Notes under the pieces: model-generated
The model's input: the letters and a program-made list of their open reading frames with translations, nothing else
What the model was told of the DNA's origin: nothing
Databases searched by the model: none
In this document: piece by piece, positions 1 to 9,728 of the stretch
How the letters are laid out: the number at the start of each line of letters is the position of its first letter
Numbering within the stretch: position 1 is the stretch's first letter
Source: Xanthostigma xanthostigma
Taxonomy: Eukaryota > Arthropoda > Insecta > Raphidioptera > Raphidiidae
Assembly (NCBI GenBank): GCA_963575645.1
Contig: OY754466.1
Coordinates: 40,580,001 to 40,644,000 of the forward strand
Reading direction: 5' to 3'
DNA length: 64,000 bases
Position numbers and translations under genes: made by a program

Positions 1-921
1 TAATGATTCAGTATTACAGAAACCAATACCATATTATTTTCTGAAAAATGTCACTGAAAAAAATTACTGAAACTGCTTGGAATAAAAATAAATTTTGTTG
101 TTATTTTTTGTAAAATTGTCGAACACAAAAAAATGCTTTGTATGGCGTAAATATTTAAACAAAAAATGTATTTCCGTTTTAAAACGAACTTGACGACATA
201 AAATAAAATAGTGCAAATATATAAGTATTTAAAATAAAATTATATTATAAAAAATACAACTGACTTTTTACTCGTTTCTACCCTCGTATCCTTATTAATC
301 AAAAAATATCAAAGTTAAAAAAAAGTGTTGAGTCATAACCTCAAAAATTTAATAAAATTGATTACTATATTTATCAGCCTTCAACTATTTTATGAATGCT
401 CACTAATGAGAAATTTTTAAATGGTGTTTAGTATTTGCGACTATTGGAGGAGCACGGGGGAATGGTAGTCAGTGGGTAATGATGATTAGTAATTTTGTGT
501 TTATAAAATTGTACCTCTAGCACAAGAACACACGTTTCGTTTACTTTGGATAGACATGGTCATTTTCATTCAAGATGGGATATTTCGAGTGAAAATTGTC
601 GAATTATTCGATTATTCAAATATCTCGAGATGTCTCGAGGGGTTATTCAAAATGCAGATGTACAATAAAATAATTCCACTTGTTTCACAAATAATACTCT
701 TAAAGTTGTTTGAGGTTTACAATCGTAGTCACAAAAATGTGTCCTGTACCGTATACCTATACTTATAAGACATTATAAAGAACGTCGAATGAAACAAAAC
801 TTCCACTGTGGTACAGTTTGTTATACACCAAAACATAGATACATACCTATTAGTGCAGTTATATTAATGCATACTAACATAAAAGATGTCCTGACAGCTC
901 CACAATCACATTTCAATGAAA
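1..921. other. AT-rich stretch with no recognisable gene
   Basis: No coding region, RNA gene or clear transposon end was found here. Short open frames (for example at 556-768 and 789-980) lack recognisable domains, and the second runs into the terminal repeat of the next element. The stretch is A/T-rich with homopolymer runs. It is probably intergenic or intronic. Confidence 0.6.
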
Positions 922-1357
922 TACAGTGTAAACTCTATATAGCGACACTCAAGGGACTGTGCACTTTGTGGCGTTATTGAGAGTTGTCGTTAAACGGAGA
1001 GAAGAAATAATCAATTAATATTTTTTTACTGTAATATTTATTTACGCATAATATATAAAATTTACAACTGGCCAACAAACAGCTGAGCTAAACATAATAA
1101 AAGATAATCCCAACAAACAAAAGAACGAGTTTCTTAGAATCTTCGATACGCATGATGCCGACAACAAATCTACAATATAACAAACAAGTATTGTTTATTG
1201 CTTAATGATGACGTATTGTTATCGTTATTTAGAGTGGGTGTGTCGTTATTTAGAGTGCATTATTGTAAGAGCATCAAGGTAAACCAACTAGAGTTAAGCA
1301 ATTTCGACGTTTTAAGGAGTTTATCGTTATATCGAGTGACGTTAAATGGGTTTACAC

Positions 1358-1616
1358 TAGGGGCGGGCAAATCTTTTGATCGTCGGATCACATTGCTGAT
1401 AAAAATTTGACCGTGGAACAAAAATTTGGAGAGCAAAAAAAAAGGTTCTTTCATTTACGCAAAAAAAAGGTCTTTCTTCGTCTGTTGTGGCCCTTTTTTA
1501 ATTTTTTTTTATGCGCCAAATTATATTTTATATATTTTCGCTCTTAATAATCATTTTATAAAATGCTTTACGGGCCGGACAAAATTCTACAGCGGGCCGC
1601 CATTTGTCCAGGCCTG
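1358..1616. mobile_element. hAT-type MITE (family hAT-1), nested
   Basis: A 259-bp element with ends related to CAGGGGCGGGCAAAT and TTTGTCCAGGCCTG, flanked by a perfect 8-bp duplication GTTTACAC at 1350-1357 and 1617-1624. Eight-base duplications and CAG-type termini are the hAT signature. The first base has changed from C to T. It sits inside the Tigger-like element and so is younger. A second copy is at 2962-3250. Confidence 0.85.
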
Positions 1617-1904
1617 GTTTACACTGGATTAGGAATCTGTCCTGCAATCTTGGATACTTATTGCAGAGAAATAAGTTTACAAAATTTCGTTCATTTCTCG
1701 GTGATTTGAAATAAACGCCGTGTTTGCGAGCTGTCTCTCTGTAGTCTGCGTGAATATATACGTTTGATGCAAGTGGCCAAGCAGTGATGCGTGGACAGGG
1801 GTTGACTAATTAACAGCTTGTGTGTGCGATGGTTACATTGGCTCGTTGTGGTTAGGCGACTCGAGGCTCGTTTTATTCTCTCACACCGTTCAGGGCCGGC
1901 TCTC
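1617..1904. other. Interior of the Tigger-like element, unassigned
   Basis: About 290 bp between the nested hAT MITE and the nested TA-flanked MITE. It is moderately GC-rich for this window. No coding similarity was recognised on either strand, although an 83-residue open frame runs across it on the minus strand. Confidence 0.4.
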
Positions 1905-2216
1905 GGATTTAAAATGTCTGACACCTCGAATATGTCGAACATATTCGAGGTGTCATTTTAAATGGTTCATGTTATTTGTCAGAGAACATTATTTTAGCGT
2001 TTTGGTTGAAGTTTTTAAGCTATCCAATAAAAAAAACAAACAGTATCTATAAATTTTTACGTCGTCAAAACATCTTTCGGAAAATTTAGAGGGAAAATGC
2101 CCCAAAATCAAGAAAAGTCAAAGAAGAAATAGGTGTCAGACTAGGTCTAATGAAGCCATATACAAAGTTTGGGGAGAGTATGTGTCAATAAAATTTTTGT
2201 CGACGGGCACTCTGAC
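1905..2216. mobile_element. TA-flanked MITE (family M3), left part missing or rearranged
   Basis: The right end reads GGGCACTCTGAC followed by TA. The body from about 1960 to 2216 is the reverse complement of 41134-41410, where a fuller copy lies. Shared sequence includes a block around AGGTGTCAGACTAGG. The copy is inserted in the right arm of the Tigger-like element. Its left end is not clear, so the left boundary is approximate. Confidence 0.6.
1919..1955. repeat. Perfect 17-bp-stem hairpin
   Basis: TGACACCTCGAATATGT is followed by a 3-base loop (CGA) and its exact reverse complement. The related element at 41134-41524 has the same left half but a disrupted right half, so the hairpin is specific to this copy or has decayed in the other. 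Confidence 0.9.
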
Positions 2217-2524
2217 TATAACGACAAACTCCTTAAAACGTCGAAATTACTTAACTCTAGCTGGTTTACCTTGTTGCTCATACAATGATACGCTCTAAAT
2301 AACAACACACCCACTATAAATAACGGCAACTATACGTCATCATTAAGCAATAAACAGTACTTGTTTGTTATTTTGTTGCTTTGTTGTCGCCATCATGCGT
2401 ACCGAAGATTCTAAAAAATTCGTTCTTTTGGTTGTTAAAGGGATTATCTTTCGTATGTTTAGCTCAGTCGCTTATCGATAAGTTATCATATTTTTAGTTG
2501 CCCACACACTTGCAAATTGTGAAC

Positions 2525-2690
2525 ATGGCGAGTAAAGAAAATCTTTGTGCATGTATTGGCGAAAAAGTTTTTTAATACGCGCAATACAGGCGGGAAAAAA
2601 GATAAGTGATGTTGGAAAACGTTTTAGAGTAAAAACATATTATAATAAAAAAATATTAATGGATTATTTTCTTTTCTCCGTTAAAAGACA
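2525..2690 (+). pseudogene. Remnant of a pogo/Tigger-like transposase N-terminus
   Basis: Reading from ATG at 2525 gives MASKENLCAC... and then a stop. A one-frame shift restores IRAIQAGKKISDVGKRFRV. From memory of the family, an opening with a basic stretch followed by 'I..I..GKK.SDV.KRF.V' is the first helix-turn-helix (Psq/CENP-B-type) of pogo/Tigger transposases, which binds the terminal repeats. The frameshift, the lack of any DDE catalytic domain, and the switch at about 2690 straight into the terminal inverted repeat show an internal-deletion derivative. The fragment could bind transposon ends only if a corrected frame were expressed, for which there is no sign. The superfamily assignment is fairly secure because the TIR and TA duplication agree with it. 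Confidence 0.6.
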
Positions 2691-2764
2691 ACTTTTAATA
2701 ACGCCACAAAGTGCACAGTCCCTTGAGTGTCGCTATATGGAGTTTACACTGTATATGAAAAAGG

Positions 2765-2945
2765 GGGGTTATGATTTTAGAAATCTATGCAGGGTGACCA
2801 CAAACGAGCGAACTGACTTTTTCCAAAAATATATATTGTTTGGACCTTTTAACGAAAAATATTGTAAAATTTTGAAAAATAAATGTTGACCAAAATTAGT
2901 AGATAGATACCATTCTCCTCTACTTCTCGAGTTGGAATGGTAAAA
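2765..2945 (+). repeat. Repeat family R1, partial copy (R1f)
   Basis: The segment holding TTTTTCCAAAAATATATATTG, AAAATATTGTAAAATTTTGA and ACCAAAATTAGTA matches the 3' portion of the R1 repeats at 18.1-18.5, 26.0-26.4, 27.6-27.9 and 45.8-46.4 kb. It begins just right of the Tigger-like element and ends before an hAT MITE. Confidence 0.7.
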
Positions 2946-2961
2946 TTGAATCGATCTATAT

Positions 2962-3250
2962 CAGGGGCGGGCAAATCTTTTGATCGCCGGGCCACATAGC
3001 TGATAAAAATTTGACCGCGGGCCAAAAATTTGCAGAACAAAAAAAAGGTCCACATTCTATTTCCGCATTTGGGGAGCAAGAAAAAAAAGGTCCTCACATT
3101 CAATTTCCGCATTTGGAGAGCAAAAAAAAAGGTCCTTTTTTCGTCTGTAGGTACTGGGCTTTGCTATTTCTTTACTATTTTTTTAAAATTTATAAAATGT
3201 TTCGCGGGCCGGACAAAATTGTGTTACGGGCCGCCATTTGCCCAGGCCTG
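2962..3250. mobile_element. hAT-type MITE (family hAT-1), second copy
   Basis: A 289-bp element beginning CAGGGGCGGGCAAAT and ending GCCCAGGCCTG, flanked by ATCTATAT (2954-2961) and ATCTATAC (3251-3258), an 8-bp duplication with one change. It contains two imperfect copies of an internal AAAAAAGGTC unit. It has the same family ends as 1358-1616 and no coding capacity. Confidence 0.85.
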
Positions 3251-3304
3251 ATCTATACATATAACTATAGTGGAATATGGAATAGTTGTAAAAAAAATAA
3301 AAAA

Positions 3305-3375
3305 AAAATAATGGTGCCGACTGCCGGAATCGAATCTAAGGTGTCCTACGTACGATGAAGCCACTATACCTTTTA
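3305..3375 (-). ncRNA. tRNA-like segment, possibly a SINE head
   Basis: On the minus strand the segment contains GATTCGATTCCGG, a good RNA polymerase III B box, and ends GTCGGCACCA like a tRNA acceptor. An A-box-like AGTGGCTTCATCG lies upstream. The acceptor and anticodon stems do not pair well, so this is not a working tRNA. An A/T-rich tail lies on the expected downstream side. It may be a decayed tRNA-derived SINE; the parent tRNA is uncertain. Confidence 0.3.
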
Positions 3376-3780
3376 TCCACTATATCTTAATGATATACAA
3401 CCGATTTTTATAGTATACGGTATAGGTACGTGGATTGGTTTGATCCCTAGCCCGTTTTTCTTTACACCCAGTCTCATGAACGGAATAGATCATATGCATG
3501 AGACTCCAAATTGGTTTAAATTTTTATTTCGAAATATATTTTAGTTTCTGATCATATCGTAATGGTTATTTTATTAAATATAAATAATAATAAAAAAGAA
3601 ATGTAGAAAATACGCGCTATTTTCGAATTATCCAAACGCAGCGTGACGTCAGAGTATATATCAACAACAGTTTCCATGACGACTGTGTCGTCTCACTGTA
3701 AGGTTATGTCAGTATTTAGAGAAAACAACAAATACACTTCATTTAGATTTTAGAACATTGACAATTTGAATCTTTAATTA
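3376..3780. other. Unassigned AT-rich stretch
   Basis: No gene was recognised. A perfect TGACGTCA palindrome (CRE/ATF-type site) lies near 3645 in a moderately GC-rich patch. The same palindrome occurs near 4106 and in the 120-bp tandem repeats at 14.3 kb, so it may be part of repeats rather than a promoter. Confidence 0.35.
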
Positions 3781-4055
3781 ACGTCTGAATAGAACTCTTC
3801 AAGTAAATAAAATTGTCGACCAATTTTTCTCAGACCATACGATATATTCAAAGTTTCAATCTTGCGTGAAATCTATTAGATAATAAATTACTTAATACTA
3901 ATTAATTTTTATATTTTTTAGATATTTCTGAAGAAGATCCAAATCCGGATCGAAACGTCATCTTGTGTTATATTGATTTGTATTTTTATTATTTTTTGTC
4001 AATATATCGTATGGTCTGAGAAAAATTGGTCGACAATTTTATTTACTTGAATTTA
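3781..4055. mobile_element. M1 family MITE with about 50-bp perfect terminal repeats
   Basis: A left arm starting TCAAGTAAATAAAATTG (about 3799) is the exact reverse complement of the right arm ending about 4050, over roughly 50 bp. The left flank AACGTCTGAATAGAACTC is shared with copies at about 8424, 28515 and 34260. The centre carries a hammerhead-like motif at 3928-3959. No coding capacity. The superfamily is unknown. Confidence 0.75.
3928..3959 (+). ncRNA. Hammerhead-ribozyme-like core
   Basis: The order CTGAAGA, stem GATCC/GGATC with a 6-base loop, GAAA, then CGTC fits the hammerhead consensus CUGANGA - stem II - GAAA - stem III - NUH. Stem III would be only AC/GU within one strand, but ACGU is self-complementary, so two copies could pair. 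No clear stem I is visible. The same motif recurs at 8524-8556 and 34367-34398. Activity is an inference. Confidence 0.4.
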
Positions 4056-5030
4056 TATTTATTTATATATATTTGACATCAAGGTTGACATACATCATAT
4101 ATTATGACGTCACATAAGCCCGCCAACATGGCCGATTGTTTAAACTATCTATTTTTGAATGTGAAATTTAATATTTGTTTTCTTATGATAATATTACATT
4201 TTTAAATGATTTTCAATATTTCCCGTATTATGGTTGACTATAAATAATTAATCTATTAAAAATATAAAAAATCACATGCATATGACCTATTGGCCCTATC
4301 GCATACGAAAAGGAGTGTAATCCAATTAATCCATAGAGCCTATTCCGAACCTGCAACTCTATATTAAAAATACACTGACATAATATGTGGAGAGGTGCGT
4401 ACATGCAGTGAGTGTGGCCGCTCAACGCGACGCCAGGTGGTGCGACGGTTTGTCACCACAGGCTATTTACGCATCCGTGTGCGTGCTCTAATTATATCAC
4501 CGGTACCTCTACATAAATACGTACATATGTACGTTAATGCACCGGCGACACACAAACTTTTTCCACGTTGCGCTTCCGTCGCCACGCGCGGGACTGGACA
4601 TTCGCTAAAGAGCTGCAGAACCAGCGTCAGACTGACTATATAGTCGAGGTGGCGTTTGCCAGCCGGGCCCCAGCCTGAGCGGGCCTCCACGGGCCTGGAT
4701 TGTGGGATTTGTCGCAAGCCAGCGGGTAGGTACCATTATCCAGTCTTGTGACGAGCCACACGAACTCTTCTCGGCGGTATATATGTGCCGTACATGATAC
4801 ACGACACATGGCTTATGGCAGTAGTGTCTAGTGTTACAGTGTATACTGTAGTTTATTGTTAACATTGTTTGAAAAATGTTTATAACCAAAACACCCATTT
4901 AAAATGTTCACGCACCGCCACTGTGGTATAGTATAATCATATACTTTTATTCTATACTGAGCATAGGAATAAAATCTCAATCGAACTATTAGGGTGCAAA
5001 CGTATACTTCTGTCTTTTTTACGCCGTAAG
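4056..5030. other. Unassigned stretch including a GC-richer block
   Basis: No gene was recognised. From about 4390 to 4790 the base composition is far more GC-rich and CpG-rich than the surroundings, and it carries short open frames on both strands (4395-4643 plus; 4605-4898 minus) without recognised domains. A TATATAT run follows near 4782. It could be a promoter or exon edge, or a piece of an old retroelement; the sequence does not decide. Confidence 0.3.
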
Positions 5031-5031
5031 C

Positions 5032-5124
5032 ACTGGCGTACCCAGGAGGGTAAAACAAGCACAGGGGACCCGGCTTAAGAAATTTCTAATTTGCCCCCTC
5101 CTGGGCCAAAAGCTGGGTACGCCC
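5032..5124. mobile_element. Short decayed MITE with TGGCGTACCCAG ends
   Basis: TGGCGTACCCAG near 5034 and its reverse complement CTGGGTACGCCCA near 5112 bound an approximately 90-bp segment. The terminal pattern resembles hAT-type miniature elements, but no convincing flanking duplication was seen. Confidence 0.4.
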
Positions 5125-5814
5125 ATGTTAACGTCATAGAAAAAGACAAAGTTTTTGAAACAGAGATACTTTATTCAGATTGAATGCAAGTACATCCACC
5201 AATCCTATCATCGGAGAAATCAGGGAATTACATCGAAGAAAGAGACGCAGATATATTTTCGATACGCTTTGTTGCGTTCACTCACCCACATTGAGTAGAT
5301 AGGCAATGATTCATATACTTAGTTAATTAATCGATATATGAGTATATCAGTTACGAATATTGTAATTGCGGTTATTGACACTTTGGGATTAATGCTTTTG
5401 AATGCTTGTAGTTCAATATACTAATCTATATAGAGTCTAGAATCTAGATAATAGAATAACTTCATAGCACCTGCAATGCACAGTTTGGGAGCCACTGCAC
5501 ACATTGTGTGTACGCGCGACTATGCTTTCTACTTACTGAGCTGTGAGAATCCGTCACAACATGAAAAATGTTTGTTGTTATTACGTTGGTTATATTTAAT
5601 AACGTATATAGGTATATAGATAATCTAATAAAGCTTAGGTAATTGTTTTTTAAAACAATGCTTTATACATCTTTTAAAACATTTTACTGAAATAATTTAA
5701 CACTGCTACATGAATAACATTTTTTTATTAGTTTTTAAACATTCGCATTTGTAAACCTTCAGTATCATTTTTTTTCCTTTGATACATTTATGACGAAATG
5801 AAAGCGCACTAGGC
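5125..5814. other. Unassigned AT-rich stretch
   Basis: No coding region, RNA gene or transposon end was recognised in these 690 bases. Several short TATATA runs are present. Confidence 0.5.
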
Positions 5815-6038
5815 AGCTTGGATGCGGTGGCGTTATTTTACGCAGTAAAAAGGGGAGGGCGTTTGGGGGTCGTTTAAACAAAGTGAGATAGTAATACAGT
5901 AATTCTACATCAGTTGTTATGACGTGTACCTATAATATGTGATTTCTGAATGGTTAGATTCAAAACTTGACAGTGAAAGACGAAAAGTTTTTACGTATTT
6001 TTGAGGAAATTTGTGAATAATCCGCAATTTTATTTTAT
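5815..6038 (+). repeat. Dispersed repeat R2, copy a
   Basis: Contains AAAAGGGGAGGGCGTTTGG, GATAGTAATACAGTAATTCT and GTGAAAGACGAAAAG. The same order occurs at 8190-8392, and the first half recurs at 17960-18130. No coding capacity or terminal structure was identified. Confidence 0.7.
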
Positions 6039-6040
6039 TT

Positions 6041-6615
6041 TTTGACGTGATAACGTCTTATAAATTGATGAATCACCAATCTTATAAATTGATGAAACAC
6101 CGGCTGCATGCAGGAAAAAGTGTAACGTTCCTAACGTTCCGCCTGACCCTGTACGTGCTTTTCTCGAAAACGGCCCTAACGATTTGGATGAAATTTACTG
6201 AAAAGGGATTTTGGGGGGCAAAAAATCGTTTTAGCTAGGTCTCATCTCTCGAAAAAATCGTTTTCATACAAATTTTATCATTATAAAAATCAAATGTTTG
6301 ACGTATGAAAATACTTAAATATTGTAAGTAGGTTTTGGAATTTTATATAAACAATGAAACAATTGTTTTCAAAATATTATGACAATTAATCTTTGAGACT
6401 TAAAATAAATACGAAAGAAAGAAAGTTAAAAAAAACAATTATTATTATAGGTGGTGAGTAATTTTAATAAATAAAATTAACCTAAATTTGAAGCGAAAGA
6501 TGCAATATCATAGATTCGAATTATTATAATTATTATATGTGGAATTTAGGTTATGTATTACGGAACACGTTATCACGTAAAACTATCGTCCGTAAACCGA
6601 CTTTACAGACAACCA
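6041..6615 (+). mobile_element. M2 family DNA element with GACGTGATAACG ends, long copy
   Basis: Starts GACGTGATAACGTCTTATAA and ends with the inverted ACGTTATCACGTAAAACT, followed by a conserved subterminal block (CCGTAAACCGACTTTACAG) also present in the short copy at 14651-14830. The body includes CACCGGCTGCATGCA and AACGTTCC motifs. Other copies lie at 14077 and 30429. No coding capacity. The superfamily is undetermined. Confidence 0.65.
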
Positions 6616-7130
6616 ATTTTTTTTTGACATCAAAATTTAGCGTTTTCTATGACCAATAGTGGATATATATAGTCGTGCGCTGTCCATTCATTTATGTCGA
6701 AAGTCTTCATGGCTGTAGTGTCGAGTGACTGTTGAGTACACAAACAATAAAAACATAATACTTCACACATGGCACTGCGCGCGGCGTGGTGGTCGGGGTC
6801 GCAATGCGATCATTGTACCGTGTAATTCAATAATAATTTGTTGCTCATTAGCGACTAATGTACCTGCATGTGTAACAATTTCGTTCAATTATATATTAAA
6901 AAGCTCACAAGTTTTCCCGTATCTTTATATTCTGTGCTAAAACAAATTCATATAAGTATTTTCTAAACTTGTCTGTTTTTGCAGTGCAAACTTTTTTAGG
7001 CGCGCCGTGTACATTTTTTTCCGAAGTTCACTAAAAAGAGCGCTCAATTTAGTTCATCATTCTTCCGCGAACTAGTTCGCTGTTATAGTTCGTTAGTTCC
7101 CTGCTAAGGTGCTTCACGTTCGAAAAATAA
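6616..7130. other. Unassigned stretch
   Basis: No gene was recognised. A TATATATAG box-like run near 6665 precedes a moderately GC-rich patch (6680-6830), but no coding frame with a recognised domain follows. Confidence 0.35.
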
Positions 7131-7400
7131 AATAGCGATTTTTTTATAGTAGCATGTCAAGACAAAATTTAAAAAAATATATATATACCACGTTTTTAAA
7201 GCGAACTAAAAAGTATAAAATAATAATTTTTACAGACCGATTTTTAATTTATAAGATTTGAAACGAAAAACGTGGGGCGCATTATTCGTTTTATTTCAGA
7301 AATAGATTTTTTCATATAGTGTAGTGTAGTACACTTCTTATAAAACTGTCGCATGCGCTCCTCGTTTTTCGTTTCAAATCCTTCTAAAACAGTCACTAAA
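7131..7400. repeat. Dispersed repeat R3 with internal inverted repeat
   Basis: GCGAACTAAAAAGTATAAAA and GATTTGAAACGAAAAACG recur at 44220-44310, and CGAACTAAAAAGT recurs inside the hairpin at 42.2-42.5 kb. In this copy GATTTGAAACGAAAAACG (about 7255) is inverted as CGTTTTTCGTTTCAAATC (about 7362), enclosing some 90 bp. The 44-kb copy lacks that interior, suggesting an insertion or excision here. Confidence 0.55.
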
Positions 7401-7860
7401 ATGCCTAAAATAACAAAATTTTGAAGTCGACGCCAATTTAATATAGAAGTACATAAAATGTATTTATGTAATTATTTTACTCTTTTTAGTGACCCTTTTT
7501 GCAGGAGGTTCAATTTTTTTTTAAGATTTTTTTTCTATTCCGATAACGAAATACAATATTCCTGCAATGTATTTATTATACAACTGAAACAAAACAATTA
7601 TATACACAAATCATTTGACAGCCCTGAAAAAACAATTACATAAAAAAATATTTAACATTTGTAAAAGAGCAGTAATTAACTTTCAATTATCAATTTTACG
7701 CGAAATATAATGTAATAAATAATTAAACTACTATTTTCTCCCGTGCCTCACATTTCATACTCGTAAAAGATAAAATATTATACAAAGAACAAAACGTACA
7801 GAGTGTCCCATTTCAATATTTTTTTTAGATCTCGCTAACTTTAACAGACAGAAAAAAACT
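7401..7860. other. Unassigned AT-rich stretch
   Basis: Nothing beyond AT-rich sequence and short frames without domains. The open frame at 7458-7643 is low-complexity and phenylalanine-rich, and I do not regard it as a gene. Confidence 0.5.
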
Positions 7861-7865
7861 AAACG

Positions 7866-8115
7866 ACCTTCCCCCAGGTTACATCGGAAAATAGTAGCAC
7901 ATTGTCATCAGCAAATGATACTACGGATGAATATGTTATACAGATCATTCATGTATATTAAAAATAGTATAGGGCCTAGGACGCTACCTTGCGGCACACC
8001 GTAACTGATTTATTTGTTCTTACCAGATGCAACCTACTGTTTCCTCTTTGAAAGGTAACTTACAAACCATCTCAGGACCATATTTAGATTTATAGAATTT
8101 TGTAAAGGATAAATA
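7866..8115 (-). pseudogene. LINE reverse transcriptase fragment (CR1/Jockey-like)
   Basis: The minus strand encodes a broken piece of the RT domain. From about 8080 downward it reads VLRWFVSYLSKRKQ, two stops, then SYGVPQGSVLGPILFLIYMN. After a shift of one frame it reads SFADDNVLLFSDV. GVPQGSVLGP and FADD are the conserved finger/palm blocks around the catalytic aspartates of non-LTR retrotransposon reverse transcriptases, which copy element RNA into the target by target-primed synthesis. Two stops and one frameshift within about 80 codons mean it is dead. It lacks the N-terminal RT blocks and the endonuclease. The GVPQGSVLGP variant and spacing suggest the CR1/Jockey group; the exact clade cannot be resolved from this length. 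Confidence 0.85.
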
Positions 8116-8189
8116 AAATTCTAAAATCAAAAAATTATTTCTGAAAAAGTGGATTGTTTAAAAGAAACGTCTCAATATGCATATTTTTG

Positions 8190-8392
8190 TAGGGGGAGTT
8201 CTTTAAAAAAAATAATTACGGGGTCGGGTATACAAAGTAAGATAGTAATACAGTAATTCTACACCAGTTGCTGTGATGTGTATATATGATTACTGATTGG
8301 TCAGATTCAAAAAATCATAGTGAAAGACGAAAAGTAGTTCCATTTTTTTACGTATTTTTGAAGAAATTTGCAAATAATCCGCAGTTTTTTTT
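8190..8392 (+). repeat. Dispersed repeat R2, copy b
   Basis: Shares GATAGTAATACAGTAATTCT, GTGAAAGACGAAAAG and ACGTATTTTTGA with 5815-6038, and TTACGGGGTCG with the tandem units at 17.97-18.1 kb. It directly precedes an M1 element, and the two may have moved together. Confidence 0.7.
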
Positions 8393-8419
8393 TTGAACGA
8401 AAAAATATAATCAAATCTT

Positions 8420-8620
8420 AGAATAACGTCTGAATAGAACTCTTCAAATAAATAAAATTATCGACCAATTTTTTCTTTTAGACTGTATATTAACAAGAAA
8501 TTTTAAAATTGTAATTCAGTAGATGACGTTTCGGTCCGGATTTGGATTTTCTTCAGAAATAATCTAAACAATATAAAAATTAATTAGTATCTATTTTTTT
8601 TCTAATATAGAATTAAGATT
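8420..8620. mobile_element. M1 family MITE, diverged copy
   Basis: Begins AACGTCTGAATAGAACTC, then TCAAATAAATAAAATTATCG as in the 3.8-kb copy. The right arm is lost or diverged. It contains an inverted hammerhead-like motif at 8524-8556. Confidence 0.7.
8524..8556 (-). ncRNA. Hammerhead-ribozyme-like core, second copy
   Basis: On the minus strand: CTGAAGA, a stem-loop centred on TCCAAATCCGGA, then GAAACGTC. The core bases (CUGANGA, GAAA, GUC) are unchanged relative to 3928-3959, while stem II differs at its base. Confidence 0.35.
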
Positions 8621-9104
8621 GAATTTTTTATTTCTGAAATATTAATGAAAAATTATTAACAAACCAATTATTCGAAAAAATATAACAAAAAAAGTCAAAA
8701 TCTGGGCACATCGAGCGTCTATAATACACAATATCTCTGTCTCACATTTAGTTCGAAACACATCGGATAATGGAACATCAAGTATACATGTAACTGTTTA
8801 ATACGTATGTAGAATGTATGTCTGTGCATGTATAAATTGTGTGAACTTAAATACATTATTCATTTCCGTCTTTTTCAAAATGTTCATTGAAGAATAAATT
8901 CCACGCTTACTATAACTAATACGTAAATAGACAGAAGGGTAGTTAACACATAATACAAGAATATTACATGAGTGGTGCCACCACTGTCATGAATGAAGCG
9001 CCCGAGGCTATGCGTTCGTGACCTATCTACGAATCTGTGGAATCCAATTTGTTGATCCACTTTTCGAAACAGCGAATTGAATAAAGCATAAGTTAATCAA
9101 TACT
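8621..9104. other. Unassigned stretch
   Basis: No recognisable gene or transposon end. The region from about 8940 to 9080 is somewhat less AT-rich but has no frame with a known domain. Confidence 0.45.
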
Positions 9105-9728
9105 TCTACTAGTGTGACCCGTGCGAATTATTCGCACTAAATTAGTATAATAATTATCACTTTACAAAATTATTTTTTAAATATGATTGCAGGTATTCAA
9201 TTCGTTTCTAATTTTGCACACAGCTTATAAGGTTTTTCTTTTTGTTGTATTACAATATGAAGCTCAGATGACAGTTCGAAGAAATATTTTACTAAAATTG
9301 TTATATAGAGGCGCAAGTAGCAACAGCGTTGAGCTACGCCGTCAGATGGCATCATGCAGCATTGCTGTGACGTTGTTCAGCGTTGCTCGCTGTTTCAAAA
9401 TTAAAGCCGTCAGATGGCAGACGTTGTTCAGCGTTGCTGTATTGTGTCTTAATGTAATTTTAATAATTAATTAATTTACAAAAACAAAAGCAATAATAAA
9501 TTTTTTAGTTGTCGATGTCAGTAGAGCAAGCAATTATCTGTAAAATGATATATAATTTATGTGGAGAAGTTGTGAGGTTTTTTCTAAAAAGGGAGGCAAA
9601 CATCTTTAACCTTAGCGTATTAATATATATGATTACATAAATAAAGCTGAAGAATTTATTTGTTTGCGCTAATCTCAGGAACTACTAGTCCGATTTGAAA
9701 AGTTCTTTTTGAATTAAAATGTTCGGCT
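9105..9728 (+). mobile_element. Hel-A Helitron 5' fragment, split by Hel-C
   Basis: Removing the Hel-C insertion joins TCTA (9105-9108) to TTACATAAATAAAGCTGAAG (from 9633), which approximates the Hel-A 5' terminus TCTATACTAATATATAAAGC. The fragment then continues with GCGCTAATCTCAGGAACTAC as in full Hel-A copies. It breaks off at a TIR element near 9727. Confidence 0.6.
9109..9632 (-). mobile_element. Non-autonomous Helitron, family Hel-C, copy 1
   Basis: On the minus strand the element starts TCATATATATTAATACG after a host A and ends with hairpin GTGCGAATAATTCGCAC, CGGGTCACA, then CTAG before a host T. TC...CTRR ends, a subterminal hairpin and insertion between A and T with no duplication are the Helitron hallmarks. 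A 595-bp relative with the same ends is at 59403-59997. The interior has repeats of CCGTCAGATGGCA and TTCAGCGTTGCTG. A plus-strand frame (9187-9474) has no recognised domain. Confidence 0.85.

Larger units (their letters stand above)
924..2751. mobile_element. pogo/Tigger-like DNA transposon derivative with long inverted arms
   Basis: The ends are inverted copies beginning CAGTGTAAACTC, flanked by TA at 922-923 and 2752-2753, as expected for the pogo/Tigger branch of Tc1/mariner. The arms pair over about 100 bp at the ends (924-1030 with 2640-2751) and again further in (about 1085-1345 with 2215-2475). The right arm keeps the start of a transposase frame (2525-2690) that the left arm lacks. 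The element carries an hAT MITE (1358-1616) and a TA-flanked MITE (about 1905-2216). It is non-autonomous: the catalytic part of a transposase is missing. Confidence 0.75.

Noticed and set aside
9187..9474. Conserved protein shared with 59481-59759
   Set aside because: The shared frame is explained by the two Hel-C copies being recent relatives; residues are low-complexity and include repeat-encoded blocks.
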